Source: Rickettsia endosymbiont of Lasioglossum villosulum (GTDB lineage: Bacteria > Pseudomonadota > Alphaproteobacteria > Rickettsiales > Rickettsiaceae). From it: a stretch of DNA of 64,000 bases. The notes beneath the pieces were generated by a model. It had not been told where the DNA came from and made no database searches. It saw only the letters and a program-made list of their open reading frames with translations. The stretch's first letter is position 1. Each line of letters opens with the position of its first letter. The DNA lies in contig NZ_OZ032152.1 of the NCBI RefSeq assembly GCF_964026455.1, forward strand, positions 124,001 to 188,000. The letters are read 5' to 3'. The position numbers and the translations under genes are program-made. Of the stretch, positions 1 to 7,664 are shown in pieces.

Positions 1-144
1 CGAAATCTTGATTTTGTTCTTAGTGAGGCAACAAAATTACCTGTGATAATTGCAGATGATGCACTATCATGTGTAGCACTCGGCACAGGAAAAGCACTTG
101 AAGATTTTACAAAGCTAAAACATGTACTATTTAAACAGGATTAA
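1..144 (+). CDS. mreB: Rod shape-determining protein MreB, C-terminal end only (5' cut by window edge)
   Basis: The frame is open from the first base and ends in TAA at 142-144, giving the last 47 residues. The motif [14 protein letters not shown] matches the C-terminal end of MreB, the actin-like ATPase that forms filaments under the inner membrane and guides lateral wall synthesis. mreC starts 2 bases after the stop, the usual mreBC arrangement, so the two are almost certainly co-transcribed. The rest of the gene lies outside the window. Confidence 0.85.
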   Translation, partial: RNLDFVLSEATKLPVIIADDALSCVALGTGKALEDFTKLKHVLFKQD

Positions 145-146
145 AG

Positions 147-989
147 ATGGCGATACTTGCGAATAGAGTAAAAAATTCTTCAAGTTCCTTGGAGCTAGTA
201 AGAACTATAATAGTTACTCTTAAACGCTTTTTTGTCATATTTTTTCTTGGATTATCTTTATATTTATTTCTTGTTTCACCTAAAAAAATATCCAATGTAT
301 CTATTGAAATAACAGGCAGCGTATTATCAGCTGGATTAGTATTTTATGAAAATATATTTGAAAGTGTAAATTCTATAAAACAAAAATTCGTTTATTTTCA
401 AGATCTAGAAAAACGAAATATAGAGCTTGAGCTTGAAGTAGCAAGGCTCAAACATCTTCAGAGCGAAGTAGAATCAGTAAGGGCTGAAAATATTGCTCTG
501 AAAGATCTCTTAACAGTTACCGAGGAAGAAGAATTTAAATATGTTACTGCTAAGTTATTAAGTGTGTCTTTTAGTCCTTTTTCTAAAACAGCATTAATTT
601 CTGCTGGTAGAAAATACGGAGTTGAACTTGATCAAATTGTTACGACCAATTCACAAGGATTAGTCGGCAAAGTAATAGAAGTAAGTAATAATTATGCTAA
701 AGTGATGCTAATTAGTGATGTTAACTCTAGAATACCCATTAAAACAAGTTCCTCGAGAGAACAAGGCATTTTAGCAGGTAATAATAACAATAGTAAAATT
801 TTATACTTACCTAATAATCATTTAGTGCAGAAAGATGAAGAGATAATAACTTCTGGTCATGGCAGTACTTACCCAGCAGGTATCTTAGTTGGTTATGTCA
901 CTAAAGTTACAGAAAATGATGTTATAGTTAACATCGCTGCCGATCTATCTAAAACTGAGTTTGTGCAAGTATTATTGCCTAAAGAATAA
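147..989 (+). CDS. mreC: Rod shape-determining protein MreC
   Basis: This 280-residue protein has the MreC layout. A short cytoplasmic N terminus is followed by one membrane segment (about residues 26-47), a coiled coil (about 75-115, with ELELEVARLKHL) and a periplasmic beta domain rich in Gly and Val, including the typical stretch ITSGHGSTYPAGILVGYV near 235-252. MreC links the MreB cytoskeleton to wall-building enzymes in the periplasm. It follows mreB by 2 bases. Its stop lies one base before an RPE, so the insertion has spared its reading frame. Confidence 0.93.
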   Translation: MAILANRVKNSSSSLELVRTIIVTLKRFFVIFFLGLSLYLFLVSPKKISNVSIEITGSVLSAGLVFYENIFESVNSIKQKFVYFQDLEKRNIELELEVARLKHLQSEVESVRAENIALKDLLTVTEEEEFKYVTAKLLSVSFSPFSKTALISAGRKYGVELDQIVTTNSQGLVGKVIEVSNNYAKVMLISDVNSRIPIKTSSSREQGILAGNNNNSKILYLPNNHLVQKDEEIITSGHGSTYPAGILVGYVTKVTENDVIVNIAADLSKTEFVQVLLPKE

Positions 990-1117
990 TGTATACTCGA
1001 TGAACTTGAAAAATTGGCTACGTCGCCTTATAGGATCTGCGGTTCTCACGTATTATTATACGCTGCGATCCTTGACTTATAGTCTCCTTGCTCTTTTTAA
1101 AGTTGATCTTCGTCTAC
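990..1117 (+). repeat. RPE, GTATACTCG...CTTCGTCTAC family
   Basis: About 128 bp, beginning GTATACTCGATGAACTTG and ending CTTCGTCTAC, with an internal inverted repeat around CACGTATTATTATACGCTGCG. Copies with the same ends occur at 7536-7664 (opposite strand), 11692-11812 and 61689-61815. It fits the known Rickettsia palindromic elements. It supplies the only ATG for the next gene. Confidence 0.8.
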
Positions 1118-1467
1118 ATACTGTAAATAATATTAAGAAAAAATATCTTGGTATTATCGCCGAATATATCTGTATAATAATCTATAAAATAAAATTTTAT
1201 CAAATTCTTCATCATAGAAAACGTTATTATGTCGGTGAAATAGATATCATCGCATTGCGTAATAAAGAAATTGTTTTTATTGAAGTAAAAGCAAGAAGTT
1301 CTAACATTGATGATAGATTTGTATCTTTTAATCAGCAAAAAAGAATTAAGCGAGCAGCTGAAATGTTCTTAAGCAGCAATAGTAAATATAATAATTATAA
1401 TATTCGCTTTGATTTAGTTATTGTCAGTCCGTATAAATTTCCTATAATTATAAAGAACTGCTGGTAA
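1000..1467 (+). CDS. YraN-like UPF0102 family protein with RPE-derived N terminus
   Basis: From about residue 75 onward the protein matches the UPF0102/YraN nuclease-like fold: VGEIDIIALRNKEIVFIEVKAR (shown here only as its key parts GEIDII and FIEVKAR), then a KRIKRAAEMFL helix and RFDLVIV near the end. YraN proteins resemble Holliday-junction or restriction-type endonuclease cores, but their role is poorly known. The ATG at 1000 and the first ~38 codons lie inside the RPE at 990-1117. Between the RPE and the GEIDII motif I see no ATG, so either the element provides the start or translation begins at a non-ATG codon. The ending after SPYKFPII looks short and altered. It may be decaying. Confidence 0.7.
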   Translation: MNLKNWLRRLIGSAVLTYYYTLRSLTYSLLALFKVDLRLHTVNNIKKKYLGIIAEYICIIIYKIKFYQILHHRKRYYVGEIDIIALRNKEIVFIEVKARSSNIDDRFVSFNQQKRIKRAAEMFLSSNSKYNNYNIRFDLVIVSPYKFPIIIKNCW

Positions 1468-1478
1468 ATGGCTCATAT

Positions 1479-1668
1479 GTCATCCCGTGGCGGCATTTTT
1501 GTGTGGATCATTCTCCCCCTGTCATCCCGTGATTTGTTCACGGGATCCAGTTAAAAATACTAATAAAATTAGTATTTTTTATTATTTTCTGGATCTAGTT
1601 CCCAAGCCACGGTATGACACCGAGGGCGTTTTTCGATCCACGCAACAATACTACGCGGGGATGACACC
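1479..1668. repeat. Composite RPE between yraN-like gene and HTH gene
   Basis: Begins GTCATCCCGTGG and ends GGGGATGACACC. It holds two nested units: GTGATTTGTTCACGGGATCCAG, and an inverted core AATACTAATAAAATTAGTATT flanked by CTGGATC. Together with the yraN-like gene's end this fills the gap to the next gene. The 86-codon open frame across it is a by-product of the repeat. Confidence 0.8.
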
Positions 1669-1725
1669 AAAAGTGTTTTTCATCGTGATACAAATATTTA
1701 ATCCAACTATTTGGAGCATAACAAT

Positions 1726-1965
1726 ATGGCACTTGCTACTAAAGTAAAAGAATTTTTAGAAGAAAAGTTAAAACAAGAAAAAATAGACCGTAAATATCTC
1801 GCTGAGGTTACCGATGTCCCTTACACTACCATTAGCAGAATTATGAGAGCGGAAGTAAATCGTGAATTTAATCCTGAAATAGATACAATTTTAAAAATAG
1901 CAAAATATTTTAGTTGTACTACTGATGAGGTAATAAAGAGAACTGTACCTAATACGAATAGTTAG
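1726..1965 (+). CDS. Small HTH (Cro/C1-type) transcriptional regulator
   Basis: A 79-residue protein that is essentially one helix-turn-helix domain: RKYLAEVTDVPYTTISRIMR forms helices 2-3, followed by PEIDTILKIAKYFSCTTDEV, the typical Cro/C1 ending. It should bind DNA as a dimer; the target is unknown. I chose the ATG at 1726 because GGAG at 1713-1716 sits 9 bases upstream, rather than the in-frame TTG at 1711. It ends 5 bases before gmk, so the two are probably co-transcribed. Confidence 0.8.
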   Translation: MALATKVKEFLEEKLKQEKIDRKYLAEVTDVPYTTISRIMRAEVNREFNPEIDTILKIAKYFSCTTDEVIKRTVPNTNS

Positions 1966-1970
1966 TAAAT

Positions 1971-2546
1971 ATGACAAAAAATAAAGGGTTGATCATAATT
2001 TTATCTTCCCCATCTGGTGCAGGTAAATCAAGCTTAGCAAAGGCATTATTAGAAATCGATAATAATCTACGCTTATCAATTTCGGCAACTACTAGAAAAC
2101 CACGACCAAATGAGCAAGACGGGGTGAATTATTATTTTAAAACTAAATCTGAATTTGAAGAATTAGTTAAACAAAATCAATTTCTTGAACATGCTAAAAT
2201 ATATGATAATTATTATGGTACCCCTAAAAAACATGTCGAAAATTTGCTAAATCAAGGGCTAGATGTTTTATTCGATATTGATTGGCAAGGTGCAAGGAGT
2301 ATAAAGCAAAATGCAGTTAATGCCGTTTCTATATTTATTTTACCTCCTAACCTTGAAATACTGGAGCAACGTTTAAGAAACAGAGCTGCTGATAATGAAG
2401 AAGCAATACAACTACGCATGGCTTCAGCACAAGCGGAAATATCACATTCTAACGAATATGATCATATAATTACTAACGATGATTTTAACGATACTCTTCA
2501 ACAAATACATGCAATTATTTTACAAGAACGAAAGAAGCGGAATTAA
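1971..2546 (+). CDS. gmk: Guanylate kinase
   Basis: 191 residues, close to the usual length. The P-loop SSPSGAGKSSL lies at residues 12-22. SATTRKPRPNEQDGVNYYF is the GMP-binding region, and DVLFDIDWQGA carries the Walker-B-like strand near residue 100. The enzyme phosphorylates GMP to GDP in the cytoplasm. It is intact and starts 5 bases after the HTH gene. Confidence 0.97.
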   Translation: MTKNKGLIIILSSPSGAGKSSLAKALLEIDNNLRLSISATTRKPRPNEQDGVNYYFKTKSEFEELVKQNQFLEHAKIYDNYYGTPKKHVENLLNQGLDVLFDIDWQGARSIKQNAVNAVSIFILPPNLEILEQRLRNRAADNEEAIQLRMASAQAEISHSNEYDHIITNDDFNDTLQQIHAIILQERKKRN

Positions 2547-2567
2547 ATTGCCATTCGCTTTAAAGCT

Positions 2568-2801
2568 GTCATCCAGTTGATTGTCCAAGGTATTTTAGGA
2601 GCAAACCACTGGGGGCGTTATTGCACGGATCAGTTTTTCCGTCTGAGCTAAGGAAATTACGAAGTAACTGACGAAGCAAGGAAGTATAAAAAATGCTAAT
2701 TTATAGCATTTTTTATTATTTTTCTGGATTGCCACGCTCATTTTATTCGCGTAGCTCAGACGACTCTCAATCCACGTGGGCAATGCTGCTACGGGGTGAC
2801 A
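2568..2801. repeat. Composite RPE between gmk and the helicase gene
   Basis: Begins GTCATCCAG and ends GGGGTGACAA. The core AAAAAATGCTAATTTATAGCATTTTTT is a strong inverted repeat that could act as a bidirectional terminator, since gmk and the helicase gene converge here. Its sub-units recur at 11962, 12830-12990, 51230-51412 and 58958-59210. Confidence 0.8.
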
Positions 2802-2802
2802 A

Positions 2803-4629
2803 CTAAGAAAGCATATTATATATTTCCTGCATATATTTATGTTTCAGCCAAAGCTCCGCATTACCGATAACATAGAGATTATTTTTAGCCCTACTAATAC
2901 CGACGTTTAAGACATTCGGCTTGCTTGTCATGATGCTCCTTGCTCCCTTATCTTCAGGATGTTGAGCTCCTAGCATCATAATTACCGTATCGTTTTCTTT
3001 GCCCTGAAAAGCATGTATCATGCCGATATTGTTATTTCCAAATTCTTTAATTATTTTCTCAAATTTTGAATCCTCATATATTTCGCTCAATTTTCTACGG
3101 ACAGATTCGCTGTAATCCTTATACATAGTTATAATGTAAATTTGTTTCAGTAAATTAGTCCAGTCTTTTTCTGCTAAAATCTGCATCAATATATGCAATA
3201 ATTTTTGAAATTCGGCTTCTGATTCATATTTATAACGTTGGATTTTATTGTCCTTTACATCTATCCATTTTGAAACACCTAAAATATATCTAATGTCGGA
3301 TTTACAGTTAGAAGTCGCAAAAATCATCTTATTGCCGTAAGCTATTTTATTACATATGCTGAACATCGGATTTTGACATCTTCTATGTACTAATAAAGGA
3401 AAGCCAACAGTTGTATCATCTATTTTGGTTTGATATAAAGAATTTCGATCGGCTAAATTTTGTAGCGAAACTTCTGACGGAGACCAATCATAATATGAAA
3501 CTTTAAAATTTTCACATAATTTTTTGATTAAATCTTGTTTTAATATAGAAATAGGCTCTGTTTGTAGCGGATCACCAACCACTATAACTTTGTTTGATTT
3601 ATAAATAGCACTAGCTGCATATTGCGGAGGTATCTGTCCTGCTTCGTCAATAAATAGCCACGGAACTTCGTTATGATCAGCAGTAGCAAACATTCTATCG
3701 AACGAGTGGAAAGTTGTAGACACAACAGGAATAACCATAAAAAAGTTTTGCCAAGCAATCTTGTTCATTTCAGGCTTACCTGAAGAATGTATAGCTACAT
3801 CAAAAAAATATTTTAGACTATGCCAAAAAATATCAGCATTAGCATTAATAAATATCTCATGTAATTTAACGGCACTAATAAATAAATTTGATCTTAATAT
3901 TTCAAACATGGGATTAAAATAAGGAGTGATTTTATTTAAATCGTTAAAATTTTCTTGCCAATTTTGCCAAAACCAATCTTCTTCAAAATTTTTGATATCA
4001 AAACCCTCTTCTTCTAAAAAATTATATGATACTGCTAAAGTTCCACATATAATTATCAATCTTTTGAAATCATCAATTTTTGTTATAATTGCTTTCTCGT
4101 GATTTATTTTTTCTTCTTGTTGATGCAACAAACTACTATAAGCAAGGTATTTCTCTGTTTTGAATAATTTATAAAAAACTTTGAAATAATCAAGATTATA
4201 ATCATTAATTTTTGCCGTATTTATCATTATCTCGTTTCTTGTATGAGTTAAGATAGATTCTAAATAGGCTTTTTCGTCTTCGTACTCTTTTATATTATTT
4301 TTGTTAACAATATTGTGTTTTTTTAATATATCGTGCTTTTCCTTGTTAAGCTCAATAGCTGATGAAATATTATTGTAAATTTCATCATGTAGTTTTTTAA
4401 AGTAAGTGCAAGCTTCAGTCCATGCCTTATTTAGCTCTTCCGAAGAATTACAATATTTGGGTTTAAAATGTGCAGGTGCTTTATCCTTACAGCCATTATT
4501 ATTTAGCAAGTTAAGATATTGCAGCATTGTGTAATCTTCATCTTTGCCGTTTTCTTCATCCTTATACTTCCAAAACTTTTCTACGAATCTTTTTTTATTT
4601 CTAAGATTACCTAAAGGCGTAGCAAACAA
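2803..4629 (-). CDS. C-terminal part of a split superfamily 1 helicase (AAA_12-like)
   Basis: 608 residues in the -1 frame relative to the upstream part. The Walker B/motif II sequence FIDEAGQIPPQYA lies near residue 325, followed by VVGDPLQTEP (motif III). HAFQGKENDTVI (motif V) and NVGISRAKNNLYVIG (motif VI) lie close to the C terminus. These are the motifs of Upf1/Dna2-like SF1 helicases. The Walker A motif is in the neighbouring ORF, so this part alone cannot hydrolyse ATP. The first ATG is an internal codon; the true gene continues from 6047 through a frameshift at the T9 run 4638-4646. The large middle part (about residues 60-280) is helical and charged. Confidence 0.8.
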   Translation of the reverse strand: MFATPLGNLRNKKRFVEKFWKYKDEENGKDEDYTMLQYLNLLNNNGCKDKAPAHFKPKYCNSSEELNKAWTEACTYFKKLHDEIYNNISSAIELNKEKHDILKKHNIVNKNNIKEYEDEKAYLESILTHTRNEIMINTAKINDYNLDYFKVFYKLFKTEKYLAYSSLLHQQEEKINHEKAIITKIDDFKRLIIICGTLAVSYNFLEEEGFDIKNFEEDWFWQNWQENFNDLNKITPYFNPMFEILRSNLFISAVKLHEIFINANADIFWHSLKYFFDVAIHSSGKPEMNKIAWQNFFMVIPVVSTTFHSFDRMFATADHNEVPWLFIDEAGQIPPQYAASAIYKSNKVIVVGDPLQTEPISILKQDLIKKLCENFKVSYYDWSPSEVSLQNLADRNSLYQTKIDDTTVGFPLLVHRRCQNPMFSICNKIAYGNKMIFATSNCKSDIRYILGVSKWIDVKDNKIQRYKYESEAEFQKLLHILMQILAEKDWTNLLKQIYIITMYKDYSESVRRKLSEIYEDSKFEKIIKEFGNNNIGMIHAFQGKENDTVIMMLGAQHPEDKGARSIMTSKPNVLNVGISRAKNNLYVIGNAELWLKHKYMQEIYNMLS

Positions 4630-6047
4630 GCCCCAAATTTTTTTTTATCATCACCGCACACAAGTTTTTTAAAATAACTTAAATCTTCATGATATAATTC
4701 ATATATTTTACTATATAGCGATATTTCATTAGAGATATTTTCAACAGCATTATTATTTGAAGATGCTACAACCATACCGTAATTCTGTAACTCCGGTATT
4801 AAAGAACTAATATGATAATCAAACTCCGGAGTACTAAGAGAAGTTTTTCCTTTTTGAAATCCACTTTTAGGATCTTTTAGACTTATTAAATTTAAAGCAC
4901 GATCTACATAGATATTTGCTATAATATCAAAAAGTATGGTAGTTTTACCTGTCCCGGGTGGACCGTTAACGGCAAAAAGCTTTTCTGAAGTAGGAGACAA
5001 TACTTCATTGATTGCAGCAGCTTGTAAAGCAGCAAGAGAGTTTTTAGGTGATGAACACCAACGTGTCGGCTGCATCTTAAGAGGTGATAATAGCTTTTGC
5101 AAAGCTTCTTTCTGCTTCAAAACATCTATAGAAGTAGGTTTATCTTCCTTTCCAAGATATTTTGCCGCTGCTGACTCTGGTTTGATATTTGTGTTATTAG
5201 TCCGGATAAAATCTAACGGCTTTAGAAAAAAACTATTAAACATTTCCAATGAGGGAGGAGTAAAATTATAAACTACCGGTTTATCTTTTTTCTTTTTATG
5301 CGAGGTAACTCTTCTTATGCATATTTCAGAGCGATTAAATAAATATTTTTCATTAATTTCTAACTTCTGTACTAAAAGGTCAATCATCAAATTAATCATT
5401 TCTAAATCTAGAGTTCTAACTAAGGAATCTTGCTTTTTATCCTTAAAATATATTTTCTCACTTTCAGAAAATACTTGATCTATTAAACTGTTATTATTAT
5501 CTATAAAATTTGCTAAATCTTTTAACTCTTTTTCTTGAAAATCATCTTTCATGATTCTACCGAGAGCATAAGCAGCAGTGGAAATAACCATAGAACGTTC
5601 AACATATTTGCCGTTTTCATCAATAGTTAAGCCGGCAATAGGCGTGATAGTCGGTTGCTCTTGATATCCCTTAAAATTATTGTAATCATTTAAAAATTCT
5701 TGATCTAGCTTATTCATATTTTGAATTTTCTTTAAAATATCAATTTCTGCTTCCGACCATTTTAGATATCCTAAATAAATATGCCAATGAACAGCTACCT
5801 CGTATTTCTCAAGTTCAAACCCAAGTTTATTTTTGTCTAACTTTTCAAATGGTGCATCTTTTAAGAAAAAAAGAGTCTCTTTTTTATCAAGTTTGCAACT
5901 AAAACTACCTTTTTGGTCTGTATGCTCTCTGATAATCTCAAAATATCTATTTAAATTTTCATTTTTATTGGGAGTTAATACTTCAATAACTTTCCATACA
6001 TCTAGAACATTTTTAACTTGCTCGTCCGATTGATTATACATAGACAA
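4611..6047 (-). CDS. N-terminal part of a split superfamily 1 helicase (AAA_11-like, Walker A)
   Basis: 478 residues. Walker A is NGPPGTGKTTILFDIIANI near residue 362. The preceding ~350 residues are a charged N-terminal domain I do not recognise. The frame ends in KKKFGACLLRL, just past a run of nine A on the coding strand. With ten A the frame would read KKKIWGLFATPLGN and run straight into the downstream ORF, restoring a helicase of about 1,086 residues. The gene is either a fresh pseudogene or is rescued by slippage in the A-run. It diverges from the gene at 6253. Confidence 0.8.
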   Translation of the reverse strand: MSMYNQSDEQVKNVLDVWKVIEVLTPNKNENLNRYFEIIREHTDQKGSFSCKLDKKETLFFLKDAPFEKLDKNKLGFELEKYEVAVHWHIYLGYLKWSEAEIDILKKIQNMNKLDQEFLNDYNNFKGYQEQPTITPIAGLTIDENGKYVERSMVISTAAYALGRIMKDDFQEKELKDLANFIDNNNSLIDQVFSESEKIYFKDKKQDSLVRTLDLEMINLMIDLLVQKLEINEKYLFNRSEICIRRVTSHKKKKDKPVVYNFTPPSLEMFNSFFLKPLDFIRTNNTNIKPESAAAKYLGKEDKPTSIDVLKQKEALQKLLSPLKMQPTRWCSSPKNSLAALQAAAINEVLSPTSEKLFAVNGPPGTGKTTILFDIIANIYVDRALNLISLKDPKSGFQKGKTSLSTPEFDYHISSLIPELQNYGMVVASSNNNAVENISNEISLYSKIYELYHEDLSYFKKLVCGDDKKKFGACLLRL

Positions 6048-6252
6048 AATTTTATACTTAAAATAGAAAATATCCTAAGTATGAAAAGATAGGTTGTAAA
6101 CAACTTTTTTATATTGCTATTTATAGTTCTAAAATTTGTGTATAATTCACACGCTTATCACTAAACTCTTAATAATTCTCAATAAATCTTTTTGTATTTT
6201 TCATAGATTCATTCAATATATTTCTTTTAATTTATTAAAAGGAGCAAATGTA

Positions 6253-6879
6253 ATGGATAATAATAGGGAAGTCATTAAATATATAGCCTCTAGTGTCTGG
6301 TCTTCTTGGAATCCTATAAACTGGTCACCAACCATGCAATTAGCTGCCGTAAGTTATATATTTTCTTGTTTAATTGATGATACTAATGCATATCTGGTCA
6401 AGGATACGCACGAGCTGAGTAATAGTCAAAATTTTACTTTTCATAGCACAAAATATCCTGCTTCTCGTTATGTAGAGCTTGCTAAGGAAATACCTGTATG
6501 CTTAAAAATATTAAAAATATTTCATAAATTTGATCCTGAATATGTACCGGATAAATCACTAACTTCTCATAGATTCATCGATAACTTTTCTAATTTATTA
6601 GAGCATTTTAAGCTAACTTCTATTAAAGATTCTACTGATTCTAATCCTAACTATCTTATAGTGTGGAACTGGGCAAAAAATTTAGGAAATATTTTTGAGC
6701 ATTTTGGTCAGAAGCTAAAGCGTGCTTGTAATAAAGTAGAAACAGCGGAAAATTATTGGGAGAATTACGAACCGGAAGCATTTTCTGATTTTTCTATATT
6801 TCGTGAGTCCATAAACATAATGACACACTGCGAGGATGCATTATTAGGTTGTAGAGATATTATATCAGATATATATTAA
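6253..6879 (+). CDS. Unrecognised 208-residue protein
   Basis: I do not recognise the family. The ATG at 6253 is preceded by AAAGGAGC about 9 bases upstream, so I prefer it to the longer frame from 6136. The protein has no signal peptide or clear membrane segment and is rich in Trp (SSVWSSWNPINWSP at the N terminus), Asn and aromatic residues, suggesting a folded, helical cytoplasmic protein. It is intact and has ordinary local base composition. It is divergent from the split helicase, with about 205 bp between them. TATAAT at 6141-6146 is a possible -10 box. Confidence 0.65.
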   Translation: MDNNREVIKYIASSVWSSWNPINWSPTMQLAAVSYIFSCLIDDTNAYLVKDTHELSNSQNFTFHSTKYPASRYVELAKEIPVCLKILKIFHKFDPEYVPDKSLTSHRFIDNFSNLLEHFKLTSIKDSTDSNPNYLIVWNWAKNLGNIFEHFGQKLKRACNKVETAENYWENYEPEAFSDFSIFRESINIMTHCEDALLGCRDIISDIY

Positions 6880-6929
6880 GATAGTTTATAGTCAATTACT
6901 GTTGAGTGTTGCTTATGTAGATTAGTTTT

Positions 6930-7300
6930 CCCATCATTGTGAGGAGATGCATAGCAGAGGGCGGAGGCAATCTCATAAAACAGTACAACACTCATGAGAT
7001 TGCCACGCAGTCTCCGACCGTTTGCAAGGTTTGTTCGTGGATCGGAAAACGCCCTCGGTGTCATACCGTGGCGGCGTTGTTGCGTAGATCATTTTTTCCG
7101 TCATTGCCACGCGGGTCTACGACCGCTCGCAATGACGACTTGGTATCCACGCAACAGCGTCTCCCGTGGCTTGGGAACTAGATCCAGAAAATAATAAAAA
7201 ATACTAATTTTATTAGTATTTTTTAGCTGGACCACGTGGACAAGCCACGGGGTGACAGGGGAAAATGATCCACGCAACAATGTCTGCTCGCAATGACGAT
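6930..7300. repeat. RPE cluster (several units in tandem)
   Basis: Runs from CCCATCATTGTGAGGAG to GCTCGCAATGACGAT. Recognisable parts are a GAGATTGCCACGC unit, GATCGGAAAACGCCCTCGGTGTCAT, a central TCCAGAAAATAATAAAAAATAC/AGTATTTTTTAGCTGGA palindrome, and GGACAAGCCACGGGGTGACAGG. It fills most of the gap between the genes at 6253 and 7333. Open frames here on both strands are products of the repeats. Confidence 0.75.
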
Positions 7301-7332
7301 ACTGAACATCTAAAATGCTGATGCATCAAATA

Positions 7333-7515
7333 TTATTTTCTACTTCTTGCTTCTTCTATGAAATATTCTTGAAGTTTATCAGCTATAAAATCATCTACCA
7401 TAGAAATTTTTTTATTTTCACTTGGTTGATTTTTTATAAAAATTTTATGCATTTCATCAATCACATTATCAACATTTATGATACTAGTTTTCTTTTTATC
7501 AGTTTTCATATCCAT
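7333..7515 (-). CDS. Possible small hypothetical protein, 60 residues
   Basis: A small Lys/Asp/Ile-rich frame (begins MDMKTDKKKTSIINVD, ends EYFIEEARSRK) with a composition typical of rickettsial proteins and no RPE signature. It is bordered by repeat clusters on both sides. It lacks a convincing ribosome binding site and I recognise no family. It could be an intact small gene or the remnant of a larger one. Confidence 0.3.
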   Translation of the reverse strand: MDMKTDKKKTSIINVDNVIDEMHKIFIKNQPSENKKISMVDDFIADKLQEYFIEEARSRK

Positions 7516-7535
7516 ATTTCAAGTAAATAAGTTTA

Positions 7536-7664
7536 GTATACGAAGATCAACTTGGAAAAGAACAAGGAGTCTATAAGCCGAGGAGCGGAGCGTGTACTTA
7601 ATACGTGAGCACCGGAGGACTTACAAAGACGACGCCGCCAATTTTTCAAGTTCATCGAGTATAC
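7536..7664 (-). repeat. RPE (GTATACTCG family), overlapping the thiolase stop
   Basis: Reverse-strand copy of the element at 990-1117: read on the minus strand it starts GTATACTCGATGAACTTG and ends CAAGTTGATCTTCGTATAC. It overlaps the last codons of the thiolase and supplies its TGA stop at 7652-7654. Confidence 0.8.

Noticed and set aside
1487-1747. 86-codon plus-strand frame
   Set aside because: Most of it is RPE sequence (CHPVICSRDPVKNTNKISIF appears again in other repeat copies), so it is a repeat artefact.
6939-7194. Two overlapping plus-strand frames and one minus-strand frame of 60-80 codons
   Set aside because: All lie in the RPE cluster, overlap one another and have Arg-rich composition unlike the local genes.
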